Shown here: in pieces, positions 33,525 to 42,536 of the stretch
How positions within the stretch are numbered: the first letter of the stretch is position 1
How the letters are laid out: every line of letters begins with the position of its first letter
Assembly (NCBI RefSeq): GCF_000338875.1
Contig: NZ_AOMO01000099.1
Location: forward strand, 62,001-126,000
Source: Vibrio mimicus CAIM 602
GTDB taxonomy: Bacteria > Pseudomonadota > Gammaproteobacteria > Enterobacterales > Vibrionaceae
Length of the DNA stretch: 64,000 nucleotides
Direction of reading: 5' to 3'
Made by a program: the position numbers and the translations under genes
The notes under the pieces: model-generated
Seen by the model: the letters and a program-made list of their open reading frames with translations, nothing else
The model's database searches: none
Told to the model about the DNA's origin: nothing

Positions 33525-35156
33525 ATGTATAAGAACAAAATCACCCAGGCACTGCTTTTAAGTGCTGGTCTGGCGGTGGCTACCACGTCATTTTCCTCTC
33601 TTGCAGCGAATGTTCCTGCTGGTACCAAACTTGCTCCTGTTCAAGAGCTTGTTCGTGGCAACGGTACTGAAGTTGCGTCACTTGACCCACACAAAACTGA
33701 AGGTGTTCCTGAGTCAAACGTTATCCGTGACCTATTGGAAGGTCTGGTTAACCAAGACGCTAATGGTAATGTCGTGCCGGGTGCCGCTGAGAGCTGGGAA
33801 ACCACTGACAACAAAACCTTTACTTTCCACATTCGCAAAGACGCGAAATGGTCTAACGGCGACCCTGTAACTGCACACGACTTCGTGTATAGCTTCCAAC
33901 GTGCTGTAGATCCTGCCACTGCTTCTCCATACTCTTGGTATATGGAATACACCAAGATGAAGAACGCGAAAGAAATCATCGCTGGGGAAAAAGACAAGTC
34001 TACTCTAGGCATCAAAGCCGTTGACGACAAAACGCTGGTTGTTGAACTGGAAAGTGCAGTACCTTACTTCGTAATGATGATGGGCCACACCACAGTGAAG
34101 CCTGTTCACAAAGCGACAGTAGAGAAGTTTGGTGAGCAATGGACTAAGCCTGAAAACTACGTAGGTAACGGTGCTTACGCTCTCGACAAATGGGTTGTTA
34201 ACGAGCGCTTAGAACTGAAGCGTAACCCACAATACTGGGATGACAAAAATACCGTACTGAACAAAGTAACGTATCTGCCAATTGAAAACCAAGTGGCAGA
34301 AATGAACCGCTTCTTGTCTGGTGAAATTCAGATCACGAATGAACTGCCTCTTGAGCACTTCAAACGTCTGAAAAAAGAGCACCCAGAAGCAGTACAAGTA
34401 CAAGGCCAATTGTGTACTTACTACTACGGTTTCAATACTGCAAAAGCTCCATTTGATGATGTTCGCGTACGTCAGGCACTTTCTTATGCTATTGATCGTG
34501 ACGTGATCTCTGATGCGATCTTAGGCCAAGGCCAAAAACCGGCTTATTTCCTGACGCCTGAAATCACGGCTGGATTCAGCCCAGAAATGCCAACTTACGG
34601 CAAAATGACTCAAAAAGAGCGTATTGCTGAAGCGAAAAAACTTCTTGAAGCAGCGGGTTACAGTAAATCAAACCCTCTGAAATTCACTTTGCTGTACAAC
34701 ACCTCAGAAAACCACAAGAAGATTGCTACTGCGATCCAATCTATGTGGAAAACCGCATTGGGTGTTGATATTGCACTAGAAAACCAAGAGTGGAAAACCT
34801 TCCTCGATACACGTCGTCAGGGTAACTTCGATGCAACTCGCGCGGGATGGTGTGGTGACTACAACGAAGCGTCATCATTCCTGACTCTGATGCTGTCAAG
34901 CAACTCATCAAATGACTCTAAGTACCACAATGCTGAGTATGATGCGACGCTTGAAAAAGCCATGACTTCAACGTCAGAAGAAGAGCGTCAAAAACTCTAT
35001 GCTGATGCTGAGAAGTTGTTGGCTCGCGATATGCCAATCGCGCCAATCTATCAATACGTAAGATCACGTCTTGTTTCTCCAACTGTTGGTGGTTACCCAT
35101 CAAACAACGCGGAAGACAAGATCTATATGAAAGATCTTTACATCAAAGCTCAATAA
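33525..35156 (+). CDS. oppA: Oligopeptide ABC transporter, periplasmic binding protein OppA
   Basis: A 543-residue binding protein with a signal peptide (residues 1-28, ending SSLAA) and the family 5 solute-binding fold: LDPHKTEGVPESNVIRDLLEGL, KWSNGDPVTAHDFVYSFQRAVDP, YYGFNTAKAPFDDVRVRQALSYAIDR and GWCGDYNEASSFL. It delivers short peptides to the OppBCDF permease for nutrition and cell-wall peptide recycling. TTGGAG lies 7 bp before ATG 33525. A stem-loop after the gene probably raises OppA yield over the rest of the operon. Confidence 0.95.
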   Translation: MYKNKITQALLLSAGLAVATTSFSSLAANVPAGTKLAPVQELVRGNGTEVASLDPHKTEGVPESNVIRDLLEGLVNQDANGNVVPGAAESWETTDNKTFTFHIRKDAKWSNGDPVTAHDFVYSFQRAVDPATASPYSWYMEYTKMKNAKEIIAGEKDKSTLGIKAVDDKTLVVELESAVPYFVMMMGHTTVKPVHKATVEKFGEQWTKPENYVGNGAYALDKWVVNERLELKRNPQYWDDKNTVLNKVTYLPIENQVAEMNRFLSGEIQITNELPLEHFKRLKKEHPEAVQVQGQLCTYYYGFNTAKAPFDDVRVRQALSYAIDRDVISDAILGQGQKPAYFLTPEITAGFSPEMPTYGKMTQKERIAEAKKLLEAAGYSKSNPLKFTLLYNTSENHKKIATAIQSMWKTALGVDIALENQEWKTFLDTRRQGNFDATRAGWCGDYNEASSFLTLMLSSNSSNDSKYHNAEYDATLEKAMTSTSEEERQKLYADAEKLLARDMPIAPIYQYVRSRLVSPTVGGYPSNNAEDKIYMKDLYIKAQ

Positions 35157-35181
35157 TCGAGCCATAAAACTATAAATACAT

Positions 35182-35220
35182 AGACACTGCATGTGGGAGT
35201 CACATGCAGAGTCTTTTCTT
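35182..35220 (+). terminator. Intercistronic stem-loop between oppA and oppB
   Basis: CTGCATGTG pairs with CACATGCAG across GGAGT, extended by GAC/GTC beyond an A-A mismatch, and is followed by TTTTCTT. It looks like a leaky terminator or a 3' stabiliser that sets the oppA:oppBCDF ratio. Confidence 0.7.
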
Positions 35221-35250
35221 TTCCTTGTCACAGATTGAAAGAGTGAGTTT

Positions 35251-36171
35251 ATGCTTAAATTCATAGCAAAAAGGATATTTGAAGCGATCCCAACCATGTT
35301 GGTATTGATTACTATATCTTTCTTTCTTATGCGCTACGCGCCAGGTAATCCATTTTCTTCTGAGCGTCCTCTGCCACCGGAAGTAATGGCTAACATCAAC
35401 GCCAAATACGGCTTAGACAAACCCGTTTCTGAACAGTATCTCACCTACTTGACCAACATTGTTCAGGGTGATTTTGGTCCTTCGTTTAAGTACAAAGACT
35501 ATACGGTGAATGAATTGATCGCCAGCGCACTGCCTGTATCGGTCAAAATCGGTCTTGCTGCGTTTTTCTTCACTGTCATTATGGGGGTAACGGTCGGAAC
35601 CATAGCTGCCTTGAAGCAGAATACTTGGGTCGACTACACCATAATGTCCACCGCCATGTTAGGGGTGGTCATGCCTTCCTTCGTGTTGGCACCTGTGTTG
35701 ATTTATATCTTTGCGATTAATTTTAATATTTTCCCAGCCGGCGGATGGCAAGACGGAGGGTTCCAGTACATGGCTCTGCCAGTCTTGGGGATGTCACTGC
35801 TTTACGTCGCTACTTTTGCCCGTATTACTCGTGGCTCAATGATTGAAACCCTGAACAGTAACTTTATCCGCACCGCTCGTGCGAAAGGGTTGAGTTACGG
35901 TTATATCGTGGTCAAGCACGCGCTGAAACCAGCCATGCTTCCTGTTGTGTCTTACATGGGCCCTGCTTTCGTTGGCATCATCACGGGTTCGGTAGTTATT
36001 GAGACCATTTTTGGCTTGCCAGGTATCGGTAAGCTCTTCGTTAACGCCGCCTTCAACCGAGATTATTCTTTGGTTATGGGGGTGACGATTCTGATCGGTT
36101 TCCTATTTATTCTGTTTAACGCGATTGTCGATATTCTTCTCGCTTACATCGACCCGAAGATTCGCTACTAA
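35251..36171 (+). CDS. oppB: Oligopeptide ABC transporter permease OppB
   Basis: A 306-residue inner-membrane permease. The N-terminus (MLKFIAKRIFEAIPTMLVLI) and the RYAPGNPF segment are typical of OppB/DppB, and the ATPase-coupling EAA-like loop reads TARAKGLSYGYIVVKHALKPA. It forms the channel with OppC, encoded 13 bp downstream. Confidence 0.95.
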   Translation: MLKFIAKRIFEAIPTMLVLITISFFLMRYAPGNPFSSERPLPPEVMANINAKYGLDKPVSEQYLTYLTNIVQGDFGPSFKYKDYTVNELIASALPVSVKIGLAAFFFTVIMGVTVGTIAALKQNTWVDYTIMSTAMLGVVMPSFVLAPVLIYIFAINFNIFPAGGWQDGGFQYMALPVLGMSLLYVATFARITRGSMIETLNSNFIRTARAKGLSYGYIVVKHALKPAMLPVVSYMGPAFVGIITGSVVIETIFGLPGIGKLFVNAAFNRDYSLVMGVTILIGFLFILFNAIVDILLAYIDPKIRY

Positions 36172-36184
36172 TAGGACTTAGATA

Positions 36185-37087
36185 ATGTTGACGAAAAAAG
36201 AAAACTTAGCGGCGATTGAAAATTTCTCGCAAAACCTTGAGATTCAAGGCCGCAGCTTATGGCAAGACGCGCGTATTCGTTTTATGCGCAACAAAGCAGC
36301 GATGGTCAGCCTGTTTGTTCTACTGTTGATCACTCTCGCCGTGATCATTTTACCTATGCTTTCTTCATACAGTTATGAAGATACAGATTGGTATGCAATG
36401 CATGCAGCACCTTCGGCTGAACACTGGTTTGGTACTGATGCTCTTGGACGTGACCTGTTTGTGCGTACGCTGGTTGGTGGCCGTATCTCCCTGATGGTAG
36501 GTATCATGGGCGCTTTGGTTGCGGTATTGATCGGTACTCTGTATGGCGCAGCGTCTGGTTTTATTGGCGGCCGCACTGACCGAGTGATGATGCGTATTCT
36601 GGAAATCCTTTACGCAATCCCATTCATGTTTTTGGTTATTGTATTGGTCACTTTCTTTGGCCGTAACATCGTGCTGATCTTCGTTGCTATCGGTGCAATT
36701 GCATGGCTGGATATGGCGCGTATCGTGCGTGGTCAAACGCTGAGCTTACGTAGCAAAGAGTTTATCGAAGCGGCGCATGTGTGTGGTGTAAGCAAGTGGA
36801 ACATCATTACTCGCCATATCGTGCCGAACGTATTGGGTATTGTGGCGGTTTATTCAACCCTGCTAATCCCAAGCATGATTTTGACTGAATCTTTCCTTTC
36901 ATTCCTTGGCCTTGGTGTTCAAGAGCCGATGACCAGTTGGGGCGCTCTGCTACAAGAGGGGGCAAACACAATGGAAGTTGCTATATGGCAACTGCTGTTC
37001 CCGGCGGCATTCATGGTGTTGACACTGTTCTGTTTTAACTATGTCGGCGACGGTCTGCGTGACGCGCTGGATCCTAAAGACAGATAA
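36185..37087 (+). CDS. oppC: Oligopeptide ABC transporter permease OppC
   Basis: A 300-residue permease with the OppC N-terminal domain (SLWQDARIRFMRNKAAMVSLF) and the motif HWFGTDALGRDLFVRTLVGGR. The ATPase-coupling loop is AAHVCGVSKWNIITRHIVPN. It pairs with OppB. The order oppA-B-C-D-F is the standard one. Confidence 0.95.
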   Translation: MLTKKENLAAIENFSQNLEIQGRSLWQDARIRFMRNKAAMVSLFVLLLITLAVIILPMLSSYSYEDTDWYAMHAAPSAEHWFGTDALGRDLFVRTLVGGRISLMVGIMGALVAVLIGTLYGAASGFIGGRTDRVMMRILEILYAIPFMFLVIVLVTFFGRNIVLIFVAIGAIAWLDMARIVRGQTLSLRSKEFIEAAHVCGVSKWNIITRHIVPNVLGIVAVYSTLLIPSMILTESFLSFLGLGVQEPMTSWGALLQEGANTMEVAIWQLLFPAAFMVLTLFCFNYVGDGLRDALDPKDR

Positions 37088-37111
37088 ACCAAGAATAAGA
37101 TAAAGGAAGCA

Positions 37112-38086
37112 ATGATGAGTTTATTAGATGTCAAAGATCTGCGCGTAGAATTCACTACCCAAGACGGTATTGTCACCGCAGTAAACGATCTCAATTTCTC
37201 TCTCAAGCAGGGAGAAACCTTAGGTATTGTTGGCGAATCCGGCTCAGGCAAATCACAAACGGTATTTGCCATCATGGGACTGTTAGCCAAAAACGGTAAA
37301 ATCACCGGTAGCGCGAAATTTGAGGGCAAAGAAATCCTCAATTTGCCGGAGCGTGAACTGAATAAAGTGCGCGCTGAGCAAATCGCGATGATTTTCCAAG
37401 ATCCAATGACTTCACTTAACCCATACATGAAGGTTAGTGATCAGCTGATGGAAGTGCTGATGCTGCATAAAGGTATGGGTAAAGCGGAAGCGTTTGAAGA
37501 ATCCGTGCGCATGCTGGAAGCGGTAAAAATTCCAGAAGCTCGCAAGCGTATCACCATGTATCCGCATGAGTTTTCAGGCGGTATGCGCCAGCGCGTGATG
37601 ATCGCAATGGCTTTGTTGTGCCGTCCAAAACTGTTGATTGCGGATGAACCGACCACTGCATTGGATGTAACTGTTCAAGCGCAGATCATGGAGCTGCTTA
37701 ACGATCTGAAGCGTGAGTTCAATACTGCCATCATTATGATCACTCACGATTTGGGCGTGGTTGCAGGCTCTTGTGACAAAGTGCTGGTGATGTACGCAGG
37801 CCGTACTATGGAATACGGTTCAGTGAACGATATTTTCTATAACCCAAGCCACCCTTACGCAGAAGGTCTGCTCAGTGCGATTCCGCGTTTGGATTCTGAA
37901 GGTGAAGTGTTGCCAACTATTCCGGGTAACCCGCCTAACTTGCTGCGTTTGCCAGTAGGTTGTCCTTACCAAGAGCGCTGCCATCGTGTGACGGATCGCT
38001 GTAAGCGTGAAGCACCGATTCTGCTGCCGTTTGGTAATGACCGTCAACGTGCGTGTTTTTCTGATTGGGAGGCTTGGACAAAATGA
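37112..38086 (+). CDS. oppD: Oligopeptide ABC transporter ATPase OppD
   Basis: A 324-residue ATPase: Walker A GESGSGKSQ, signature FSGGMRQRV, Walker B LLIADEPTTALDV, and the C-terminal oligopeptide domain with clustered cysteines (CPYQERCHRVTDRC) that in relatives may hold an iron-sulfur cluster. AAGGA precedes a double ATG (37112 or 37115). The 3' end overlaps oppF by 4 bases. Confidence 0.95.
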   Translation: MMSLLDVKDLRVEFTTQDGIVTAVNDLNFSLKQGETLGIVGESGSGKSQTVFAIMGLLAKNGKITGSAKFEGKEILNLPERELNKVRAEQIAMIFQDPMTSLNPYMKVSDQLMEVLMLHKGMGKAEAFEESVRMLEAVKIPEARKRITMYPHEFSGGMRQRVMIAMALLCRPKLLIADEPTTALDVTVQAQIMELLNDLKREFNTAIIMITHDLGVVAGSCDKVLVMYAGRTMEYGSVNDIFYNPSHPYAEGLLSAIPRLDSEGEVLPTIPGNPPNLLRLPVGCPYQERCHRVTDRCKREAPILLPFGNDRQRACFSDWEAWTK

Positions 38087-39075
38087 GCGCAGAGAAAAAA
38101 TTATTACTGGACGTCAAAGATCTGAAAGTTCACTTTAACATCACTCCGAAATCGGCTTGGCCATGGACGAAACCCCTGACCCTAAAAGCGGTAGACGGTG
38201 TAAACGTTCGCCTGTATGAAGGCGAAACGCTAGGCGTAGTCGGTGAGTCAGGCTGTGGTAAATCCACGTTTGCACGTGCCATCATCGGTCTGGTGCAAGC
38301 AACACACGGCGAAGTGGTGTGGCTAGGTCAAGATTTGACACGTATGCAAGAAGTTAAACGTCGTGCAACGCGTAAGCAAATTCAGATGATTTTCCAAGAT
38401 CCACTGGCATCGTTAAACCCACGTATGACAGTGGGCGATATCATCGCGGAACCACTGCAAACTTTCTATCCTGAGCTTTCTAAGCAAGAAGTGAAAGATC
38501 GGGTGAAAGAGATGATGACCAAAGTAGGTTTGCTGCCTAACGTGATCAACCGCTACCCACATGAGTTCTCTGGTGGTCAGTGTCAGCGTATCGGTATTGC
38601 ACGTGCGCTGATCCTCAAACCTAAGATGATCATCTGTGACGAACCAGTTTCTGCACTGGATGTATCGATTCAAGCTCAAGTGGTTAACTTGCTGAAAGAA
38701 CTGCAAAAAGAGCTGGGTTTAAGTCTGGTATTTATTGCTCACGATCTTTCGGTAGTGAAACACATTTCTGATCGTGTATTGGTGATGTATTTGGGCAATG
38801 CGGTAGAGTTAGGGGTATCCAAAGAGTTGTTTGCGAATCCTAAACATCCTTATACCAAAGCCTTGATGTCAGCCGTTCCGATTCCAGATCCAGATCTGGA
38901 GCGCAATAAAACCATCCAGATGCTGGAAGGGGATTTGCCTTCGCCAATGAACCCGCCTTCAGGTTGTGTGTTCCGTACTCGTTGCCCTCAAGCAACCGCA
39001 GAGTGTGCGAAAACCAAGCCTGTGATTAAAGGTTCCGATATTCACTCAGTATCTTGTTTGTACGCTGAGGCATAA
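38083..39075 (+). CDS. oppF: Oligopeptide ABC transporter ATPase OppF
   Basis: A 330-residue partner ATPase: Walker A GESGCGKST, signature FSGGQCQRIGIA, Walker B MIICDEPVSALDV and a C-terminal cysteine set (CVFRTRCPQATAEC). The start is the ATG of the ATGA overlap with oppD, with GGGAGG upstream; a TTG at 38065 is the ribosome binding site itself. OppD and OppF form the heterodimer that powers peptide import. Confidence 0.95.
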   Translation: MSAEKKLLLDVKDLKVHFNITPKSAWPWTKPLTLKAVDGVNVRLYEGETLGVVGESGCGKSTFARAIIGLVQATHGEVVWLGQDLTRMQEVKRRATRKQIQMIFQDPLASLNPRMTVGDIIAEPLQTFYPELSKQEVKDRVKEMMTKVGLLPNVINRYPHEFSGGQCQRIGIARALILKPKMIICDEPVSALDVSIQAQVVNLLKELQKELGLSLVFIAHDLSVVKHISDRVLVMYLGNAVELGVSKELFANPKHPYTKALMSAVPIPDPDLERNKTIQMLEGDLPSPMNPPSGCVFRTRCPQATAECAKTKPVIKGSDIHSVSCLYAEA

Positions 39076-39094
39076 ATTCAGCCTGTGACGGGCC

Positions 39095-39128
39095 AAGCGC
39101 GATTCCTTGTTCGGGTCGCGCTTTTTTT
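39095..39128 (+). terminator. Rho-independent terminator of the opp operon
   Basis: AAGCGCGA pairs with TCGCGCTT across a 13-base loop, followed by a run of T. Confidence 0.8.
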
Positions 39129-39224
39129 GTATTCAAATTTTTTGAACAAGACGACCAGACGCTTTGGGTTAAGTCGCGTGTTCCGTTGCCTATAATGCTC
39201 AAAAGATGAGTGATAGGGGGCAAA

Positions 39225-40172
39225 ATGGGAAAGCTAATTAAAGGCAAGTGGCACGATGTATGGTACGACACCAAACAAAGCGATGGAGAGTTTGTTCGAG
39301 AAGATGCTGGATTTCGTGATTGGGTTGAAGCCGCGCCCGACGCACGTTTTAGTGCTGAATCTGGCCGTTACCATCTCTATGTGTCCCTTGCTTGTCCTTG
39401 GGCGCATCGCACACTGATTTTCCGTGCTCTAAAAGGGCTTGAAGCACATATTGATGTGACAGTTGTCTGCCCGGATATGTTGACGCACGGTTGGCAGTTT
39501 GGCATCCCCGAGCCTCTTTATGGTTATACCCAATTACATCAACTGTATACCCACGCCAAAGCCGATTACACAGGGCGAGTGACTGTGCCTGTGTTGTGGG
39601 ATAAGAAGCTACAAACCATCGTCAGTAATGAATCTTCGGATATCATTCGTATGTTGAACAGTGCGTTCAATGGGTTAACAGGTAATGAAACCGATTATTA
39701 CCCCAAAGCTTTGCGAACGGTAATCGATGAATGGAATGATTTTATTTATCCCAACATCAACAATGGGGTATATCGTTGTGGCTTCGCGACCACGCAAAAA
39801 GCCTATGAAGAAGCGTTTGAAGCGCTTTTTGCAGCATTGGATAAAGTTGACCAACATCTCGCGACTCATCGCTATTTAGCGGGAAACCAAATCACCGAAG
39901 CGGACTGGCGCTTGTTTACCACCTTAGTGCGTTTTGATGTGGTGTATGTCGGGCATTTCAAATGTAACCGCCAACGTATCGCTGATTATCCACATCTCAG
40001 CGGTTATTTGCGTGAGTTATATCAAGTGGACGGTATTCAAGAAACGGTCGATTTTTACCATATTAAGCGGCATTACTACTTCAGCCATACCACGATCAAC
40101 CCCACTCAAGTCGTTCCCGTCGGGCCTGAATTGGATCTCCTGAGTCCGCATCAGCGAGAGCGGATTGGTTGA
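39225..40172 (+). CDS. yqjG: Glutathionyl-hydroquinone reductase (YqjG/ECM4-type glutathione S-transferase)
   Basis: A 315-residue Xi-class glutathione transferase with the catalytic motif ACPWAHRTLIF; the Cys reduces S-glutathionyl-hydroquinones. The C-terminal all-helical domain includes ITEADWRLFTTLVRFDVVY. ATG 39225 follows AGGGGG; a GTG at 39210 would swallow it. TATAAT at 39191-39196 is a likely -10 box, so the gene has its own promoter. It is flanked by terminators, so it is probably monocistronic. Confidence 0.88.
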   Translation: MGKLIKGKWHDVWYDTKQSDGEFVREDAGFRDWVEAAPDARFSAESGRYHLYVSLACPWAHRTLIFRALKGLEAHIDVTVVCPDMLTHGWQFGIPEPLYGYTQLHQLYTHAKADYTGRVTVPVLWDKKLQTIVSNESSDIIRMLNSAFNGLTGNETDYYPKALRTVIDEWNDFIYPNINNGVYRCGFATTQKAYEEAFEALFAALDKVDQHLATHRYLAGNQITEADWRLFTTLVRFDVVYVGHFKCNRQRIADYPHLSGYLRELYQVDGIQETVDFYHIKRHYYFSHTTINPTQVVPVGPELDLLSPHQRERIG

Positions 40173-40208
40173 GATACGGCCATAGATTTTATGAATAAAG
40201 AGCATAAA

Positions 40209-40233
40209 AAAGCCCCCGAATTTCGGGGGCTTT
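40209..40233. terminator. Bidirectional terminator between yqjG and pta
   Basis: AAAGCCCCCG pairs with CGGGGGCTTT around a 5-base loop, with A and T runs on the outer sides. It serves the two converging genes. Confidence 0.9.
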
Positions 40234-40256
40234 GCATTTTAGCCGATTAGCCGGAC

Positions 40257-42401
40257 TTATTTCTGCTCTTGACCTGCTTGGATAGCCGTCAGGGCGATGG
40301 TGTAGACGATATCGTCAACCAATGCACCGCGAGACAGATCGTTAACTGGCTTACGCATACCTTGCAGCATAGGACCGATAGAGACCAGATCCGCTGAACG
40401 TTGTACCGCTTTGTAAGTCGTGTTACCTGTGTTCAGATCTGGGAATACGAATACGGTCGCTTTACCTGCTACTGGAGAGTTCGGTGCTTTAGAAGCCGCT
40501 ACGTTTTCCATGATTGCTGCGTCGTATTGCAGAGGACCGTCAATGATCAGATCAGGACGTTTCTCTTTCGCAATGCGGGTTGCTTCACGTACTTTATCAA
40601 CGTCAGCACCTTGACCAGAAGTACCTGTCGAGTAAGAGATCATCGCTACGCGAGGCTCAATACCGAAGGCCGCTGCTGAATCTGCTGACTGGATAGCAAT
40701 CTCAGCCAGTTGTTCTGCGTTTGGATCTGGGTTGATCGCACAGTCACCGTATACCAGTACCTGATCAGGCAGTAGCATAAAGAAGATTGACGAAACCAGA
40801 GACGCATTCGGTGCAGTCTTGATGATTTGTAGTGGTGGACGAATGGTATTCGCGGTGGTGTGAACCGCACCAGAAACCAGACCGTCAACTTCGTTACGCT
40901 CAAGCATCATAGTGCCCAGAACAACGGTATCTTCCAGTTGTTCACGCGCAACCACTTCAGTCATGCCTTTGCTCTTACGCAGTTCAACCAGACGAGCCAC
41001 ATATTGCTCTTGCGCTACTTTTGGATCGATGATTTCGATGCCAGAACCCAGCTCAACGCCTTGCTGTGCAGCAACACGTTTGATCTCTTCTGGGTTACCC
41101 AGTAGCACACATTGTGCAATGCCGCGCTCAGCACAGATGGCTGCCGCTTTCACTGTACGTGGCTCATCACCTTCTGGCAGTACGATACGCTTGTTCGCGC
41201 TGCGAGCAAGTTCAGTCAGTTGGTAACGGAATGCAGGTGGGCTCAGGCGACGAGACGCTTGTGCACCTTCAGTCAGAGAGTCTACCCATGGGCCATCAAT
41301 ATGGCTTGCTACGTGCTCGCTGATGAATTCGATACGCTCTTTGTCGTCTGCTGGTACTTCAAGGCTGAAGCTTTGCAGATTCAGCGAAGTTTGCCAGGTG
41401 TTGCCTTGAGCTTTGAAAATTGGCAGACCAGTATCAAAGGCAGGCTTACACAGATTAACGATTTCATGCGGAATGTCGTAACCGCCAGTCAGCAGTACCG
41501 CACCGATTTCCACACCGTTCATCGCAGCCAGTGCCGCAGCAACAATCACATCAGGACGGTCTGCTGACGTTACCAACAGTGAACCTGGTTTGAAGTGCTC
41601 AATCATGTGTGGGATAGAACGTGCACAGAAAGTGATGCTCTTGATACGACGAGTATTGATATCGCCTTGGTTGACCACTTCAGCTTTCAGGTGCTTCGCC
41701 ATATCGATAGCACGAGTGGCAATTAGGTCGATGCTCCATGGCACGCAACCCAGTACACGGATCGGGCTAGTGTTGAAGATTTGCATTACTTCAAGGTTAG
41801 CTTGCTTCGCGCTGTCCGCATCATCAAAGATTTCAGACAAGTCAGGGCGAGTACGGCCAGCTTCATCAACTGGTGCATTCAGCTTGTTGATGATAACGCC
41901 AGAAATGCTCTTGTTTTTGGTACCACCAAAGTTAGAGCACGCAACTTCAATACGCTCTTTCAGTTGCGTTGGGTTATCAGTACCCGGAGTAGCAACGAAA
42001 ACAATTTCTGCGCCTAGCGTGTTCGCGATTTCCGCGTTCACTTGGTTAGCAAAAGGGTGCTTACGTGTTGGAACCAGACCTTCGATCAGAGTCACTTCTG
42101 CATTTTTGTTGATTTGGTTGTAACGCTCAACCACAGTTTCCAGCAGAACGTCCATTTTCTCGCTACCAATCAACGCTTCTGCAGCAGACATGCTCATCGG
42201 CTCGCCGATCTTGATGTCGCTGTTGCGGCTCATGACAGTAGAAGTCAGGTCAGGTTGGTCATTGCCAGTACGTGGCTGTGCAATAGGCTTATAGAAAGAA
42301 ACGCTAACCCCTTTACGCTCCATTGAACGCAGGAGACCCATGCTCACGCTAGTCAGACCGACGCCAGCGCTGATTGGGATAAGCATAATAGTACGGGACA
42401 T
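40257..42401 (-). CDS. pta: Phosphate acetyltransferase, long three-domain form
   Basis: A 714-residue enzyme that interconverts acetyl-CoA and acetyl phosphate. Domains in order: an N-terminal P-loop/dethiobiotin-synthetase-like domain (SRTIMLIPISAGVGLTS, 1-230), a DRTGG domain (230-370) and the catalytic PTA domain from about 390 (KRIVLPEGDEPRTVKAA, SGAVHTTANTIRPPLQIIKT, YSTGTSGQGADV). The long form is typical of enterobacteria and vibrios and is allosterically controlled by NADH and pyruvate. It lies 135 bp downstream of ackA, with two hairpins between. Confidence 0.95.
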   Translation of the reverse strand: MSRTIMLIPISAGVGLTSVSMGLLRSMERKGVSVSFYKPIAQPRTGNDQPDLTSTVMSRNSDIKIGEPMSMSAAEALIGSEKMDVLLETVVERYNQINKNAEVTLIEGLVPTRKHPFANQVNAEIANTLGAEIVFVATPGTDNPTQLKERIEVACSNFGGTKNKSISGVIINKLNAPVDEAGRTRPDLSEIFDDADSAKQANLEVMQIFNTSPIRVLGCVPWSIDLIATRAIDMAKHLKAEVVNQGDINTRRIKSITFCARSIPHMIEHFKPGSLLVTSADRPDVIVAAALAAMNGVEIGAVLLTGGYDIPHEIVNLCKPAFDTGLPIFKAQGNTWQTSLNLQSFSLEVPADDKERIEFISEHVASHIDGPWVDSLTEGAQASRRLSPPAFRYQLTELARSANKRIVLPEGDEPRTVKAAAICAERGIAQCVLLGNPEEIKRVAAQQGVELGSGIEIIDPKVAQEQYVARLVELRKSKGMTEVVAREQLEDTVVLGTMMLERNEVDGLVSGAVHTTANTIRPPLQIIKTAPNASLVSSIFFMLLPDQVLVYGDCAINPDPNAEQLAEIAIQSADSAAAFGIEPRVAMISYSTGTSGQGADVDKVREATRIAKEKRPDLIIDGPLQYDAAIMENVAASKAPNSPVAGKATVFVFPDLNTGNTTYKAVQRSADLVSIGPMLQGMRKPVNDLSRGALVDDIVYTIALTAIQAGQEQK

Positions 42402-42429
42402 TGGTAAAGTACCTCAACACTATTGATAC

Positions 42430-42528
42430 CAATCTAAGGTGCTTAGATTGAAAGTGACAAAGCTCAAGCGCAGATTAGGCTTACGCTGAGCCCCTAAATG
42501 ACACTGGCTAACCTGAGTTAGCCAGTGT
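42430..42528 (-). promoter_or_regulatory. Two stem-loops in the ackA-pta gap
   Basis: A 12-bp perfect stem (ACACTGGCTAAC at 42501-42512 with GTTAGCCAGTGT at 42517-42528, loop CTGA) lies just after the ackA stop. A 9-bp stem (CAATCTAAG at 42430-42438 with CTTAGATTG at 42442-42450) lies before pta. Neither has a U-run on the transcribed strand, so RNA processing or stabilisation is more likely than termination. Confidence 0.6.
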
Positions 42529-42536
42529 AAGTCGAA

